64,000 nt of DNA, from NCBI RefSeq assembly GCF_028553805.1, contig NZ_CP067140.1, positions 124,001-188,000 on the forward strand, written 5' to 3'. Shown here piece by piece: positions 9,843-18,415 of the stretch. Made by a program: the position numbers and the translations under genes. The notes under the pieces were generated by a model, which saw nothing but the letters and a program-made list of their open reading frames with translations, was not told where the DNA came from and did not search any database. Source of the DNA: Paracoccus saliphilus (GTDB taxonomy: Bacteria > Pseudomonadota > Alphaproteobacteria > Rhodobacterales > Rhodobacteraceae). Position 1 is the first letter of the stretch. Every line of letters begins with the position of its first letter.

Positions 9843-10910
9843 ATGTCAGATAACGAGAATTACGAGGCTGCCGTCAAATCGGCGTCGGCAGAGGTCGCCA
9901 GCTTCGAAGAGCATGGGAAGGGCCTGTTAGGCCATTTCCATCATGCGCTGCACGTCACACCGTCGCTGGTGCCGTTGATCGTGCTGCTTTCCTCGATCGT
10001 CATCTTCGGCATCGTCGTGGGCAGCAATTTCTTCTCGGCCTATGCGCTGACACTGATCCTGCAGCAGGTGCAGATCGTCGGGGTATTGGCGGCTGCTCAA
10101 ACGCTGGTGATCCTGACCGCCGGTATCGATCTGTCGGTCGGCGCCATCGCGGTATTCATCTCGGTCGTCATGGGGCAATTCACCTTCCGCTACGGTATCC
10201 CGGCTCCGGTCGCGGTGATCTGCGGGTTGGCCATTGGCACGGGGATCGGCGCGATCAGTGGCTGGCTGGTCAGCCGTGTCAAGCTGCCGCCCTTCATCGT
10301 GACATTGGGCATGTGGCAGATCGTCCTTGCCGCCAATTACCTGTATTCCGCCAACGAGACGATCCGTTCGCAGGATATATCGACCGATGCGCCTTTCCTG
10401 CACTTCCTCGGTCGCACCTTCGAGTTGGGTGGCGCCAAGTTGAACCTGGGTGTGGTGCTGATGCTGATCCTGGTCGGGGTATTGGCCTATTGCCTGCGAT
10501 CCACCGCATGGGGTCGACATGTCTATGCCGTCGGCGACGATCCCGAAGCCGCCAAGCTCGCAGGCGTCAATGTCAACAAGACGCTGATGTCGGTCTACAT
10601 GCTGGTCGGCTTCATCTGTGCGCTGGCGGGCTGGGTCATGATCGGACGTTTCGGTTCGGTTTCGCCTTCGGCCACCACCGGAACCTTCGGCAATATCCAG
10701 GCGATCACCGCCGTCGTGATCGGGGGAATCTCGCTATTCGGCGGTCGCGGCTCGATCCTTGGCGCCTTCTTTGGTGCGCTGATCGTGGGTGTGTTCGAAC
10801 TGGGCCTGCGCATGGCCGGAGCGGATGCGCAATGGACCTATCTGCTGATCGGTGCGCTGATTATCGGTGCGGTGACCGTGGATCAATGGATCAGAAAGGT
10901 GTCTGCATAA
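9843..10910 (+). CDS. frcC: Sugar ABC transporter permease, FrcC-like
   Basis: This 355-residue inner-membrane protein is an RbsC/FrcC-type permease (BPD_transp_2). It has a hydrophilic N-terminal tail of about 40 residues and then 8-10 membrane segments. The segment LTAGIDLSVGAIAVF and the loop AVGDDPEAAKLAGVNV, which contacts the ATPase, are characteristic. The start at 9843 follows GGGAGGAA. It lies 113 bp after frcB, and its TAA shares a base with the ATG of frcA, so translation is coupled. It forms the sugar channel of the system. Confidence 0.9.
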   Translation: MSDNENYEAAVKSASAEVASFEEHGKGLLGHFHHALHVTPSLVPLIVLLSSIVIFGIVVGSNFFSAYALTLILQQVQIVGVLAAAQTLVILTAGIDLSVGAIAVFISVVMGQFTFRYGIPAPVAVICGLAIGTGIGAISGWLVSRVKLPPFIVTLGMWQIVLAANYLYSANETIRSQDISTDAPFLHFLGRTFELGGAKLNLGVVLMLILVGVLAYCLRSTAWGRHVYAVGDDPEAAKLAGVNVNKTLMSVYMLVGFICALAGWVMIGRFGSVSPSATTGTFGNIQAITAVVIGGISLFGGRGSILGAFFGALIVGVFELGLRMAGADAQWTYLLIGALIIGAVTVDQWIRKVSA

Positions 10911-11680
10911 TGGAACCCATTCTCAAGGCTCGTGGGCTGGTCAAGCGTTATGGCAAGGTGACCGCGATCAATCACAGCGATTTCGACCTGATGCCGGGCG
11001 AAATCCTTGCGGTGATCGGCGATAATGGCGCAGGGAAATCAAGTATCGTCAAGGCATTATGTGGTGCAGTCATCCCGGATGAAGGCGAAGTCTGGCTGGA
11101 GGGCAAGAAGGTCAGATTCTCATCTCCCATCGAAGCCCGTGATGCAGGGATCGAGACGGTTTATCAGACCCTGGCCATGTCCCCTGCGCTCTCGATCGCC
11201 GATAATATGTTCATGGGGCGTGAGTTGCGCAAGCCTGGCTTCATGGGAAAATGGCTACATCAGCTCGACCGACCGGCGATGGAGAAATTCGCCCGGGAAA
11301 AGCTGTCAGAACTGGGGCTGATGACGATCCAGAACATCAATCAGGCGGTGGAGTCCCTGTCGGGTGGTCAGCGTCAGGGCGTGGCCGTGGCCCGTGCCGC
11401 GGCCTTCGGGTCCAAGGTGATCATCCTTGACGAACCGACCGCCGCGCTTGGCGTCAAGGAGAGTCGCAAGGTTCTGGAACTCATCCAGGACGTGCGCTCG
11501 CGGGGGGTGCCGATCATCCTGATCAGCCATAATATGCCGCATGTGTTCGAGGTCGCGGATCGGATTCATATCCATCGGTTGGGCCGCAGGCTTGCCATCA
11601 TCGATCCCAAGGAACATTCGATGTCGGATGCTGTGGCCTATATGACCGGCGCCCAGGTTCCTGACGGGGTTGCCGCGTAA
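10910..11680 (+). CDS. frcA: Sugar ABC transporter ATP-binding protein, FrcA-like
   Basis: This 256-residue single-domain ABC ATPase has Walker A GDNGAGKS, signature LSGGQRQG and Walker B VIILDEP. A one-domain ATPase of about 260 residues is typical of FrcA; ribose RbsA is a two-domain protein of about 500 residues. That is a second reason to favour the fructose-type assignment. Its ATG overlaps the frcC stop by one base. A strong hairpin follows the stop. Confidence 0.9.
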   Translation: MEPILKARGLVKRYGKVTAINHSDFDLMPGEILAVIGDNGAGKSSIVKALCGAVIPDEGEVWLEGKKVRFSSPIEARDAGIETVYQTLAMSPALSIADNMFMGRELRKPGFMGKWLHQLDRPAMEKFAREKLSELGLMTIQNINQAVESLSGGQRQGVAVARAAAFGSKVIILDEPTAALGVKESRKVLELIQDVRSRGVPIILISHNMPHVFEVADRIHIHRLGRRLAIIDPKEHSMSDAVAYMTGAQVPDGVAA

Positions 11681-11688
11681 AACGTGCT

Positions 11689-11716
11689 GACGCCGGATGA
11701 CAATCCGGCGTCGAGT
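11689..11716 (+). terminator. Hairpin terminator after frcBCA
   Basis: A perfect 10-bp stem (GACGCCGGAT and its complement, 11689-11698 and 11703-11712) with a GACA loop starts 8 bases after the frcA stop. Only a short TTT follows, so termination may be partial. Confidence 0.6.
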
Positions 11717-11856
11717 TTGCGGCACAGCGTAGAATTTGCGGGTGAGGCAGTTTCAAAAGTCCTCGCGGATCAGATAGTTGACTACACTGCAGAGTTGCAT
11801 CACGCTCCGGCAGATGCGATCCACGCAACTGGATCATTTCTGATCGAGGACATCCT

Positions 11857-13449
11857 GTGACGCATTTCGACTTTCTTTCGGGACGGCGGCCGCCCAGCTA
11901 TGCCAGCCGTGCAATGATTGCCACCTCTCATCCCTTGTCGACCTCTGCCGGCCTTGCTGTGCTTGCTGAAGGCGGCAACGCTGCCGATGCGGCGATCTGC
12001 GCCTGCGCGGTTCAATGCGTTACCGATACGCATATGACCGGCATTGGTGGCGATTGTTTCGCGCTATATGCGCCAGCGGGCGGCAAGGTGAGGGCGTTGA
12101 ACGGGTCGGGGGCTGCTCCTGCCGCCGCCTCTCCGGAAGCGCTGCGTGCAAAAGGAGTCACCGAGTTGGCTCAAGCCAGCCCGCATTCCGTGACGATCCC
12201 CGGAGCAATCTCGGCTTGGTGCCTGCTGCATGACGAATACGGGACTTTGCCGCTTGATCGGCTGTTCGCGCCCGCGATCCGCTATGCAGAGGAAGGGTTC
12301 CCGATCACTGCCCGGGTGGCGCGTGACTGGGCCATGTCCGGTGACACCCTGCAGCCGGGCGACCACGCTGCGCGATTGTTCCTGCCAGATGGCCGTGCTC
12401 CGCGTGCCGGCACGATCATGCGTCAGCCACTGCTTGCCGCGCGCCTGCGCGAAATCGCAGTAACGGGAGCGGCGGCATTCTATACGGGCGAGACCGCAGC
12501 GAAGATGACCCGCTACCTGCAAGGCCTTGGCGGTTTGCATCGTGAGCAGGATTTCCATGACTCGATGTCGATTGCCCGTTGGGAAGAGCCCATCTCGGCT
12601 TCGTACCATGGCCACGAAGTTCTGGAATGCGGTCCGAACGGGCAGGGGCTGGCAGCTCTGCTTATCCTGCGTATTCTCGAAGGCTTCGATATGGGGCCCG
12701 AGGTTTCGCAGGCGGATCGCGTTCATCTGCTCGCCGAAGCAACCAAGCTTGCCTACCATCATCGCGATGCGTTGATCGCCGATCCGGCCCATTGCGAAGG
12801 GGTGGCACAGCAACTTCTATCGGATCAGGTCATCGAGGCACTGAGGGCGCGCATTGACCCTGCGCGTGCGGCAGAGCCGGTCCTTTGGACCGAGGCCGAG
12901 CACAAGGATACGATCTATCTTTGCGTGGTCGATGCGGAAGGCAACGCGATTTCCTTCATCAACTCGATCTTTCACGCCTTCGGGTCAACGCGGCTCGATC
13001 CCGAAACCGGGGTGCTGTTCCATAGTCGCGGATCGTCCTTCCGGCTCGATCCGTCTCATCCTAACGCCATCGGGCCGGGTAAGCGCCCGATGCACACGAT
13101 CATTCCCGGCATGCTGCGGGAGAACGGCCGCGTGACGATGCCGTTCGGGGTGATGGGCGGGCATTACCAGGCGGCGGGCCACGCGAATTTCCTGTCGGCC
13201 GTGCTGGATCGGGGCCTGGATATCCAGACCGCAATGGAAGAACCGAGGACTTTCGCCTTCGACGGCGAATTGCAGGTCGAGCCCGGCTTGCTGGACGTGG
13301 TTTGCCGAGATTTGGAAAAGCGCGGCCATCGACTTGCGACGGCGCCCGGGCCGATCGGTGGTGCTCAGGCTATCAGGATCGACGGCGAAACCGGTGCACT
13401 GATCGGTGCCTCTGATAGCCGCAAGGATGGGATGGCGGCGGGTTATTAG
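11857..13449 (+). CDS. Gamma-glutamyltransferase family Ntn-hydrolase
   Basis: This 530-residue protein has the Ggt fold: GGNAADAAIC near the N-terminus, a TGIGGDCFAL block and the maturation site HKDTIYLCVVD, where Thr352 would become the N-terminal nucleophile after self-cleavage. The C-terminal RPMHTIIPGM and MGGHYQAAGH segments agree. It uses a GTG start with GAGGA upstream. There is no signal peptide, unlike secreted E. coli Ggt, so it is probably cytosolic. Such relatives include oxamate amidohydrolases, cephalosporin acylase-like enzymes and PhnZ-unrelated amidases as well as true Ggt, so the substrate is open. It follows frcA after 176 bp and a terminator and is probably a separate unit. 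Confidence 0.88.
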   Translation: MTHFDFLSGRRPPSYASRAMIATSHPLSTSAGLAVLAEGGNAADAAICACAVQCVTDTHMTGIGGDCFALYAPAGGKVRALNGSGAAPAAASPEALRAKGVTELAQASPHSVTIPGAISAWCLLHDEYGTLPLDRLFAPAIRYAEEGFPITARVARDWAMSGDTLQPGDHAARLFLPDGRAPRAGTIMRQPLLAARLREIAVTGAAAFYTGETAAKMTRYLQGLGGLHREQDFHDSMSIARWEEPISASYHGHEVLECGPNGQGLAALLILRILEGFDMGPEVSQADRVHLLAEATKLAYHHRDALIADPAHCEGVAQQLLSDQVIEALRARIDPARAAEPVLWTEAEHKDTIYLCVVDAEGNAISFINSIFHAFGSTRLDPETGVLFHSRGSSFRLDPSHPNAIGPGKRPMHTIIPGMLRENGRVTMPFGVMGGHYQAAGHANFLSAVLDRGLDIQTAMEEPRTFAFDGELQVEPGLLDVVCRDLEKRGHRLATAPGPIGGAQAIRIDGETGALIGASDSRKDGMAAGY

Positions 13450-13465
13450 GACCTGCGTATAAGTC

Positions 13466-14152
13466 TTACAGAACTCCTGCCAGGAAACCCGCGCCCGTCA
13501 GGGCGACTGCTGTGCCCGCTGTCCGCGTGGCCAGCAGATTGGAACGGATGAGACTGCCAATGCCGACACCGCTCAGATGCAGAAGTCCTGTGCCAAGAAC
13601 GAATCCCGCCGCGTAAATCAGGGGATTGGCGGTGCCGGGCATCTCGGCTCCATGTGCGTGTCCATGGAATATGGCGAAGAATGCCACGACGGAGGTGGCC
13701 ATGACCACAGAGGGGCTACGCAGCACGATAGCAAACCCGATGATCAGCGCCGAAGCGGCGATGCCGGTTTCAACGCCCGGCAGCGGCATTCCCATTGTTC
13801 CGAGAACTCCTCCTAGGATCATCGCCAGCAGAAAGGCAACCGGCAGGGCCCAGCTTGCGGGTCTGCTGAACAGGGCGCTCCAAAGCCCGACCGCCACCAT
13901 TGCGGCCACGTGATCCGCACCGAGAAGCGGGTGCTGGAACCCAGACATGAAACTGCTTCCGGTGGCATGGCCCGTATGGGCCAGCGCGGGAGAGACTATG
14001 ACCAGCCCCAGCCCCCCTGCAGTCAAGGCTGCGCGCGAGTACCGCTTCAACCGGTTTTCATGCCACTCATGATCTTTGGGGAGCAGGTCGCCGCTGACGG
14101 CTTTGGTGTCTGGCAAGTGGTTCATGCAGGTGCGGCTTATCCGGGCGTTCAT
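13466..14152 (-). CDS. HupE/UreJ-family nickel permease
   Basis: This 228-residue membrane protein shows the HupE/UreJ hallmark near the start of the mature part, FMSGFQHPLLGADHVAAM (HPxxGxDH type), and a second metal-site region FFAIFHGHAHG. About six membrane segments follow a signal-like stretch ending PALAH. HupE/UreJ proteins transport Ni(II), sometimes Co(II). The start at 14152 has GGAG at good spacing, giving an N-terminal lead of about 34 residues. It is the last gene of the lar operon, 40 bp after larC. No hydrogenase or urease gene is in the window, so I infer it supplies nickel for the LarA cofactor. Confidence 0.87.
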   Translation of the reverse strand: MNARISRTCMNHLPDTKAVSGDLLPKDHEWHENRLKRYSRAALTAGGLGLVIVSPALAHTGHATGSSFMSGFQHPLLGADHVAAMVAVGLWSALFSRPASWALPVAFLLAMILGGVLGTMGMPLPGVETGIAASALIIGFAIVLRSPSVVMATSVVAFFAIFHGHAHGAEMPGTANPLIYAAGFVLGTGLLHLSGVGIGSLIRSNLLATRTAGTAVALTGAGFLAGVL

Positions 14153-14192
14153 TCAAATCTCCTAATTCGTTTGGGGCGAGCATCCAGTCGGC

Positions 14193-15440
14193 TCAGTCAT
14201 TCTCGGCCAGACGCGCCCGCGCACGGCGCGCAGCCAGCGTCGGGGCCCCGTCGAGGTCGTCGCTTTCTGCCTTGAAGGTGACGCCTGAAGGCCGGATGGT
14301 GCTTTTGCGCCTGGTCTTGCCGTCCGGTGCGATATCGGCACTGCGCGGCAGGATGAGCCGCGTGACCTCGGTCCGGCGCAGGCCCAAGGTGCTGGTTTGG
14401 TTGAACAGGGCTTCGACGATCCGTGCCTCGGCCTCTGGCTTCAGCAACAGTTCCATGCGGGTCACCGGACGGGCCTTTTTCCCCTGCGCAGATAGCAGGA
14501 CAAGGTCGATCACGCCGGACAGGGCGCGTAATCTCTCGACCGCCGCCCCGATTTCCTCGCCCGTCATGTCGTCGATATCGCAGGCCAGTTGCAGCACCTG
14601 GTCGGTCTGGCTGGGCGCATTGGCCATGTCGAAAGCAGTCACTCGCAGAATGTTCGGCCGGTCGGGCAAGTCTCGGATGCCTGCGCCCATGCCGATGGAC
14701 ACAAGGCGGCCAGATCGACGGAGGCCCGGTCTGCCTTGGGTCAGATGAGCGATGATCGCCGCGCCTGTCGGCGTGACGCGCTCGCCAGCCACGCCATCGT
14801 CATGCCAGGTGTAGCCCTGCAGAATCCGGGCCGTTGCAGGGGCCGGGACGGGCAGCATGCCATGGGCTGTCTGTATCATGCCATCGCCCAAGGGCAGAGA
14901 CGCCAGCGACCAGCTTGCCCCCTTTAGCGCAGCGGCGATACTGCCGGCAGCAGTCACGTCCATCAGCGCGTCCCAATCGGCAAGTTCGTGGAAATGGACG
15001 CGCTCGATCGGAATGTCATGTGCTGCCGCCTCGGCCTCGGCAATCAGGTGCAGAATGGCGCAGGCGTGCTCGGCCGTGCCTTCAGAGAGCGGTGCCGCCT
15101 CGATCATGGCACGCATGGCGCGGTAGGTTGTTTCTTCGCCATGGCGATGGTTTCCATGCCCGTGATGGTCATGGTCGTGCGAATGGGTATGGTCGTGATG
15201 GTGGCCGTCCTCCGGCGTTACCAACGCAAAGCGCTGCACCGACATGCCGCCGCTAAGCCCGCGGGTCAAAGCGGCATGGCCGACATGTTCGGGCAGGATG
15301 GCGGCGATGTCGCGCATGATTCGGTCTTCCAGCGCCGGAAAACTGTCCAGCATCGCGGCGATGAACATGTCGCCCGCCGCGCCTCCGACGGGATCGATGT
15401 GAATATGCAGGCGCGTGCCTTCCGGTAAATCCATGGTCAT
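14193..15440 (-). CDS. larC: Nickel insertion protein LarC (nickel-pincer cofactor synthesis)
   Basis: LarC is a CTP-dependent cyclometallase that inserts nickel into the pyridinium bis-thiocarboxylate precursor of the LarA cofactor. This 415-residue protein begins with the family's HIDPVGGAAGDMFIAA and later has RVHFHELADWDALMD and GVAGERVTPTGAAI. A histidine/aspartate-rich stretch at about residues 78-102 is a likely nickel store or binding loop. It is one unbroken frame, unlike Lactiplantibacillus plantarum, where larC is read through a programmed frameshift. Its ATG overlaps the larA stop as ATGA, so the two are translationally coupled. Confidence 0.93.
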   Translation of the reverse strand: MTMDLPEGTRLHIHIDPVGGAAGDMFIAAMLDSFPALEDRIMRDIAAILPEHVGHAALTRGLSGGMSVQRFALVTPEDGHHHDHTHSHDHDHHGHGNHRHGEETTYRAMRAMIEAAPLSEGTAEHACAILHLIAEAEAAAHDIPIERVHFHELADWDALMDVTAAGSIAAALKGASWSLASLPLGDGMIQTAHGMLPVPAPATARILQGYTWHDDGVAGERVTPTGAAIIAHLTQGRPGLRRSGRLVSIGMGAGIRDLPDRPNILRVTAFDMANAPSQTDQVLQLACDIDDMTGEEIGAAVERLRALSGVIDLVLLSAQGKKARPVTRMELLLKPEAEARIVEALFNQTSTLGLRRTEVTRLILPRSADIAPDGKTRRKSTIRPSGVTFKAESDDLDGAPTLAARRARARLAEND

Positions 15441-16771
15441 TGCGCCTCGGGCCAGGAATTGATCAGACGGCCATCCTCGAAGCGCATCTCTTCCAAAGCT
15501 CCCACGATCTCGATACCGGGTCGGGCCTGCAATTCGGGCAGCATGGCTTCGGACGCGTATATATATTCCAGATGCAGCGTGTTGGGGACCCGCAGCAGGC
15601 GCGCATTCGAGATATCCTCGGCCCCGCAGGTCTTGACCGCCGCCTGGATGGCGCTGCGATCATCCGGCATGACCATCGGCATATGGGCCTGTGTCAGCAC
15701 GGTCGAGGTCAGCGCATTCGCATAGACCGCCTCACGGTCGAACGCCGCTTCGAGACGTGCCGTCACCACATCGGCCCGCGCTGCGCCGTTACCGTTTCCG
15801 TTACTGCGCGGCGACAATTCCAACGCCGCCAGCCGCGCGATCCGGAGTGTCGCATGGGCCTGCATCTTGGGCGACGAGAAGCGGTGCGTGATGTTCGGAT
15901 CCATACCGGTGCCGGAAAATTCCTTGCCGATTTGGTCCACGACCAGCACATCCAGATCTCCTGCAGCGGTTGGCGCGTCGACTGGCCCAAGCGGCAACCT
16001 GGGCATGTTGGCCATCGCCTCTTGCAGGAAAGGCTGCTCCGCCTCCAGCATCCCTTCGCTGTCCAGAACAACGACACGGGCCAGCCGGTCATAGGCGTTC
16101 TCGATCGTGCCGATGCCAAACAGGATCTTGCAGCGTTCCAGTTTCATCCGCGCCATCAGATCGACATAGACCGGCACCTCGTCGATCCCGCGTGAATGGC
16201 ATGCCTCGGCGCCAGATTGCTTGCCAAGGCCGATGGCCAGCATTTTGGCGAGCCCGCTTTCATTCGCCGCGCGAAATGACGTATGCGGCTTGATGCGATT
16301 GAACAGCACGATCCCGTCGGCCTCATGAGCCAGCCTGTCGATGCGCACCGACATGCCGTTATCCAGCCGACCGATCTCGACCGTCTCCATCGAGGAGCGG
16401 ATGGGGCAGCCGATCACGGCCTCGGTCACTCCCAGCTTTTCCAGCGCCGCCGTCTGCCCCTCGGCGGTCGCGCCGCCATGGCTACCCATCGAGGGTACGA
16501 CAAAGGGTTCTGCGCCGCGCGCCCTTACCTCTTTCACGATTGCTGTCACCAGTTCGGGGAATGCGGCAATACCCCGGCTGCCCGCCGTTATCGCGAGGGA
16601 CATCCCCGGCCGGATCTTTGCGGCACAATCCGCTCCTGCCATCTCGTCATGCACAGCTGCCGCCGGATCCTCGATATGGTCGGAAGGAAAGCTTTGCCGG
16701 CACAGTGCGATGCGCGGCAGCGGCGTATCCTCGACCAGTTTCACGTAGTTAGGTCTTGTCCTGTCCGACAT
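15437..16771 (-). CDS. larA: LarA-family nickel-pincer hydroxyacid racemase/epimerase
   Basis: This 444-residue protein belongs to the LarA superfamily, which inverts alpha-hydroxyacid carbons by hydride transfer with a nickel-pincer nucleotide. His98 (MGSHGG) and His163 (IKPHTS) fit the acid/base pair His108/His174 of L. plantarum LarA. Lys176 (SGLAKM) fits the cofactor-linked lysine and His192 (EACHSRG) the nickel ligand. The 16-residue gap between Lys176 and His192 equals that of Lys184-His200. Surrounding sequence differs from true lactate racemases, so the substrate may be another 2-hydroxyacid or a sugar acid. It lies 12 bp after uxaA and overlaps larC. Confidence 0.9.
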   Translation of the reverse strand: MSDRTRPNYVKLVEDTPLPRIALCRQSFPSDHIEDPAAAVHDEMAGADCAAKIRPGMSLAITAGSRGIAAFPELVTAIVKEVRARGAEPFVVPSMGSHGGATAEGQTAALEKLGVTEAVIGCPIRSSMETVEIGRLDNGMSVRIDRLAHEADGIVLFNRIKPHTSFRAANESGLAKMLAIGLGKQSGAEACHSRGIDEVPVYVDLMARMKLERCKILFGIGTIENAYDRLARVVVLDSEGMLEAEQPFLQEAMANMPRLPLGPVDAPTAAGDLDVLVVDQIGKEFSGTGMDPNITHRFSSPKMQAHATLRIARLAALELSPRSNGNGNGAARADVVTARLEAAFDREAVYANALTSTVLTQAHMPMVMPDDRSAIQAAVKTCGAEDISNARLLRVPNTLHLEYIYASEAMLPELQARPGIEIVGALEEMRFEDGRLINSWPEAQ

Positions 16772-16783
16772 GATCTTTCCTTC

Positions 16784-18334
16784 CTATCCGGTGACCCCGA
16801 TGGGCCACGGTGCGAATTCCTCTTCCCCGACGCCAAGCGCTTCGGATTTGCTTTTCTCTCCCGAAGCGATGGCAAGGATCTTGCGAAAGATCGCCTCGCC
16901 CATCTCTTCGAGGCTCATCTCGCCATCGACGATCTGGCCACAATTTATGTCCATATCCTCCTCCATCCGGGTGAACATGGGCGTATTCGAGGCGAGCTTG
17001 ATCGTCGGCGAGGGGTAGGAACCAAAACAGGAGCCCCGCCCGGTGGTGAAGCAGATCAGGTTGGCACCCCCGGCGATTTGCCCGGTGGCCGAGACCGGAT
17101 CGAAGCCCGGCGTATCCATGAAGACGAGACCCTTTTCGGTCACCGGTTCGGCATAGCGGTAAACCTCCATCAGCCCGGTCGTGCCGCCTTTCTTGGCGCC
17201 GCCCAGGGATTTCTCCAGCACATTGGCAAGCCCCCCGGCCTGATTTCCCGGGCTGACCACGCCGTTGATCTGGGTGTCCTTGCCCTTGGTATGATCCAGC
17301 CACCAATCCATCCGCTCGACCAGCTTGCGGCCAATCGTTTCGCTACGGGCGCGCCGGGTCAGCAGATGCTCGACCCCGAAGATCTCGGGCGTTTCCGACA
17401 GGATCGCGGTACCGCCGTTGCGGATCAGGATATCCGCTGCGTGCCCAAGGGCGGGATTCGCCGTCAGCCCCGACAGCCCGTCCGATCCGCCGCATTGCAT
17501 ACCGATGGTAATATGTTCGGCCGAGCAGGGCTCGCGCCGGACCTTGTTTGCCTCTTCCAGCATCTCGCGTACGGCGGCCTTTCCGTCGGCGATGGCCCGC
17601 GCGGTGCCTCCGACATGCTGCATGGTGATGCCGCGAAGCATCTTGCCCTCGGCCAGACTTTGTTCCTCGAAGAACTGCATCAGGTTGTTGCGCTCGCATC
17701 CGAGCGAGCAGACTACGGCGCCAGCCATGTTGGGATGGCGGATATAGCCGGCGAGCGTGCGGCGCAGCAGGTCCATCGGCTCGCCTGTCAGTTCCATCCC
17801 GCAGCCGGATTCGTGGATGAAGGGAATGACGCCATCGACATTCGGCCATTCCTCGATCCGCTCCTCGTCAAAGTAATTCGCGATCTTGCGCGCGACGGTG
17901 GCCGAGCAGTTCACGGTGACAAAGAGGCCGATGTAGTTGCGCGTCCCGACCTTGCCATTCGCGCGGCGGATACCTTGAAACTGGGCCCGCTCCCCTTCTG
18001 GCAGTATGTCAGTTGGTCGATAATCGCGGGCGAAGGCGTAATCCTTCTCGACCGCGTCGAAGCGGATATTGTGGCTGTGCAGCCAATCGCCCGGCATGAT
18101 GTCATGGGCGGCATAGCCGATCACGGTCTCGAATTTCAGGATCGGCGCGCCGGCCTGGATTGGACGGGTGGCGACCTTGTGACCCTGCGGCACCTTCTCG
18201 CGGGTGGTCACGCCTTCCTCGGAAAGTTCCGTACCCCCGGGGATTTCGCGAATGGCGACAACGATATTGTCTCCCGTGCTGAGGCGCAGCACCGGGGCGC
18301 TGGTTCTGTCCTGTTCGAGCGTCGTGACTGTCAT
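16784..18334 (-). CDS. UxaA/GarD-family sugar-acid dehydratase
   Basis: This 516-residue protein has the altronate/galactarate dehydratase layout: an N-terminal SAF domain (about residues 18-90, with GDWLHSHN) and the large UxaA domain with NGKVGTRNYI, VNCSATVA, HESGCGMEL, CSLGCERNN and QCGGSDGLSG. Family enzymes use iron to remove water from altronate, galactarate or related acids, giving 2-keto-3-deoxy acids. Its length fits UxaA (about 495) and GarD (about 523). GAAAGGAGAAACC precedes the start. Placement directly before larA suggests that LarA adjusts a hydroxyl centre for or after this step. Sulfolactate lyase SuyAB is a related alternative but is normally two separate subunits. Confidence 0.87.
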   Translation of the reverse strand: MTVTTLEQDRTSAPVLRLSTGDNIVVAIREIPGGTELSEEGVTTREKVPQGHKVATRPIQAGAPILKFETVIGYAAHDIMPGDWLHSHNIRFDAVEKDYAFARDYRPTDILPEGERAQFQGIRRANGKVGTRNYIGLFVTVNCSATVARKIANYFDEERIEEWPNVDGVIPFIHESGCGMELTGEPMDLLRRTLAGYIRHPNMAGAVVCSLGCERNNLMQFFEEQSLAEGKMLRGITMQHVGGTARAIADGKAAVREMLEEANKVRREPCSAEHITIGMQCGGSDGLSGLTANPALGHAADILIRNGGTAILSETPEIFGVEHLLTRRARSETIGRKLVERMDWWLDHTKGKDTQINGVVSPGNQAGGLANVLEKSLGGAKKGGTTGLMEVYRYAEPVTEKGLVFMDTPGFDPVSATGQIAGGANLICFTTGRGSCFGSYPSPTIKLASNTPMFTRMEEDMDINCGQIVDGEMSLEEMGEAIFRKILAIASGEKSKSEALGVGEEEFAPWPIGVTG

Positions 18335-18415
18335 GGTTTCTCCTTTCCGAAGGACAATTTGCCGCGTTCAGGCACTCAGATGGCGCTCCTCGGTGTGATG
18401 CGCGAATACTCCCGC

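Noticed and set aside
15437..16771. Naming the LarA protein a lactate racemase
   Set aside because: Catalytic residues fit the superfamily but not a substrate. The neighbouring dehydratase and transporters point to other acids.
16784..18334. Sulfolactate sulfo-lyase (SuyAB) as the identity of the UxaA-family protein
   Set aside because: SuyA and SuyB are separate subunits in known Paracoccus systems, and no sulfonate genes such as tauE-like exporters or phosphotransacetylase are nearby. The fused length fits UxaA/GarD better, though it is not excluded by experiment.
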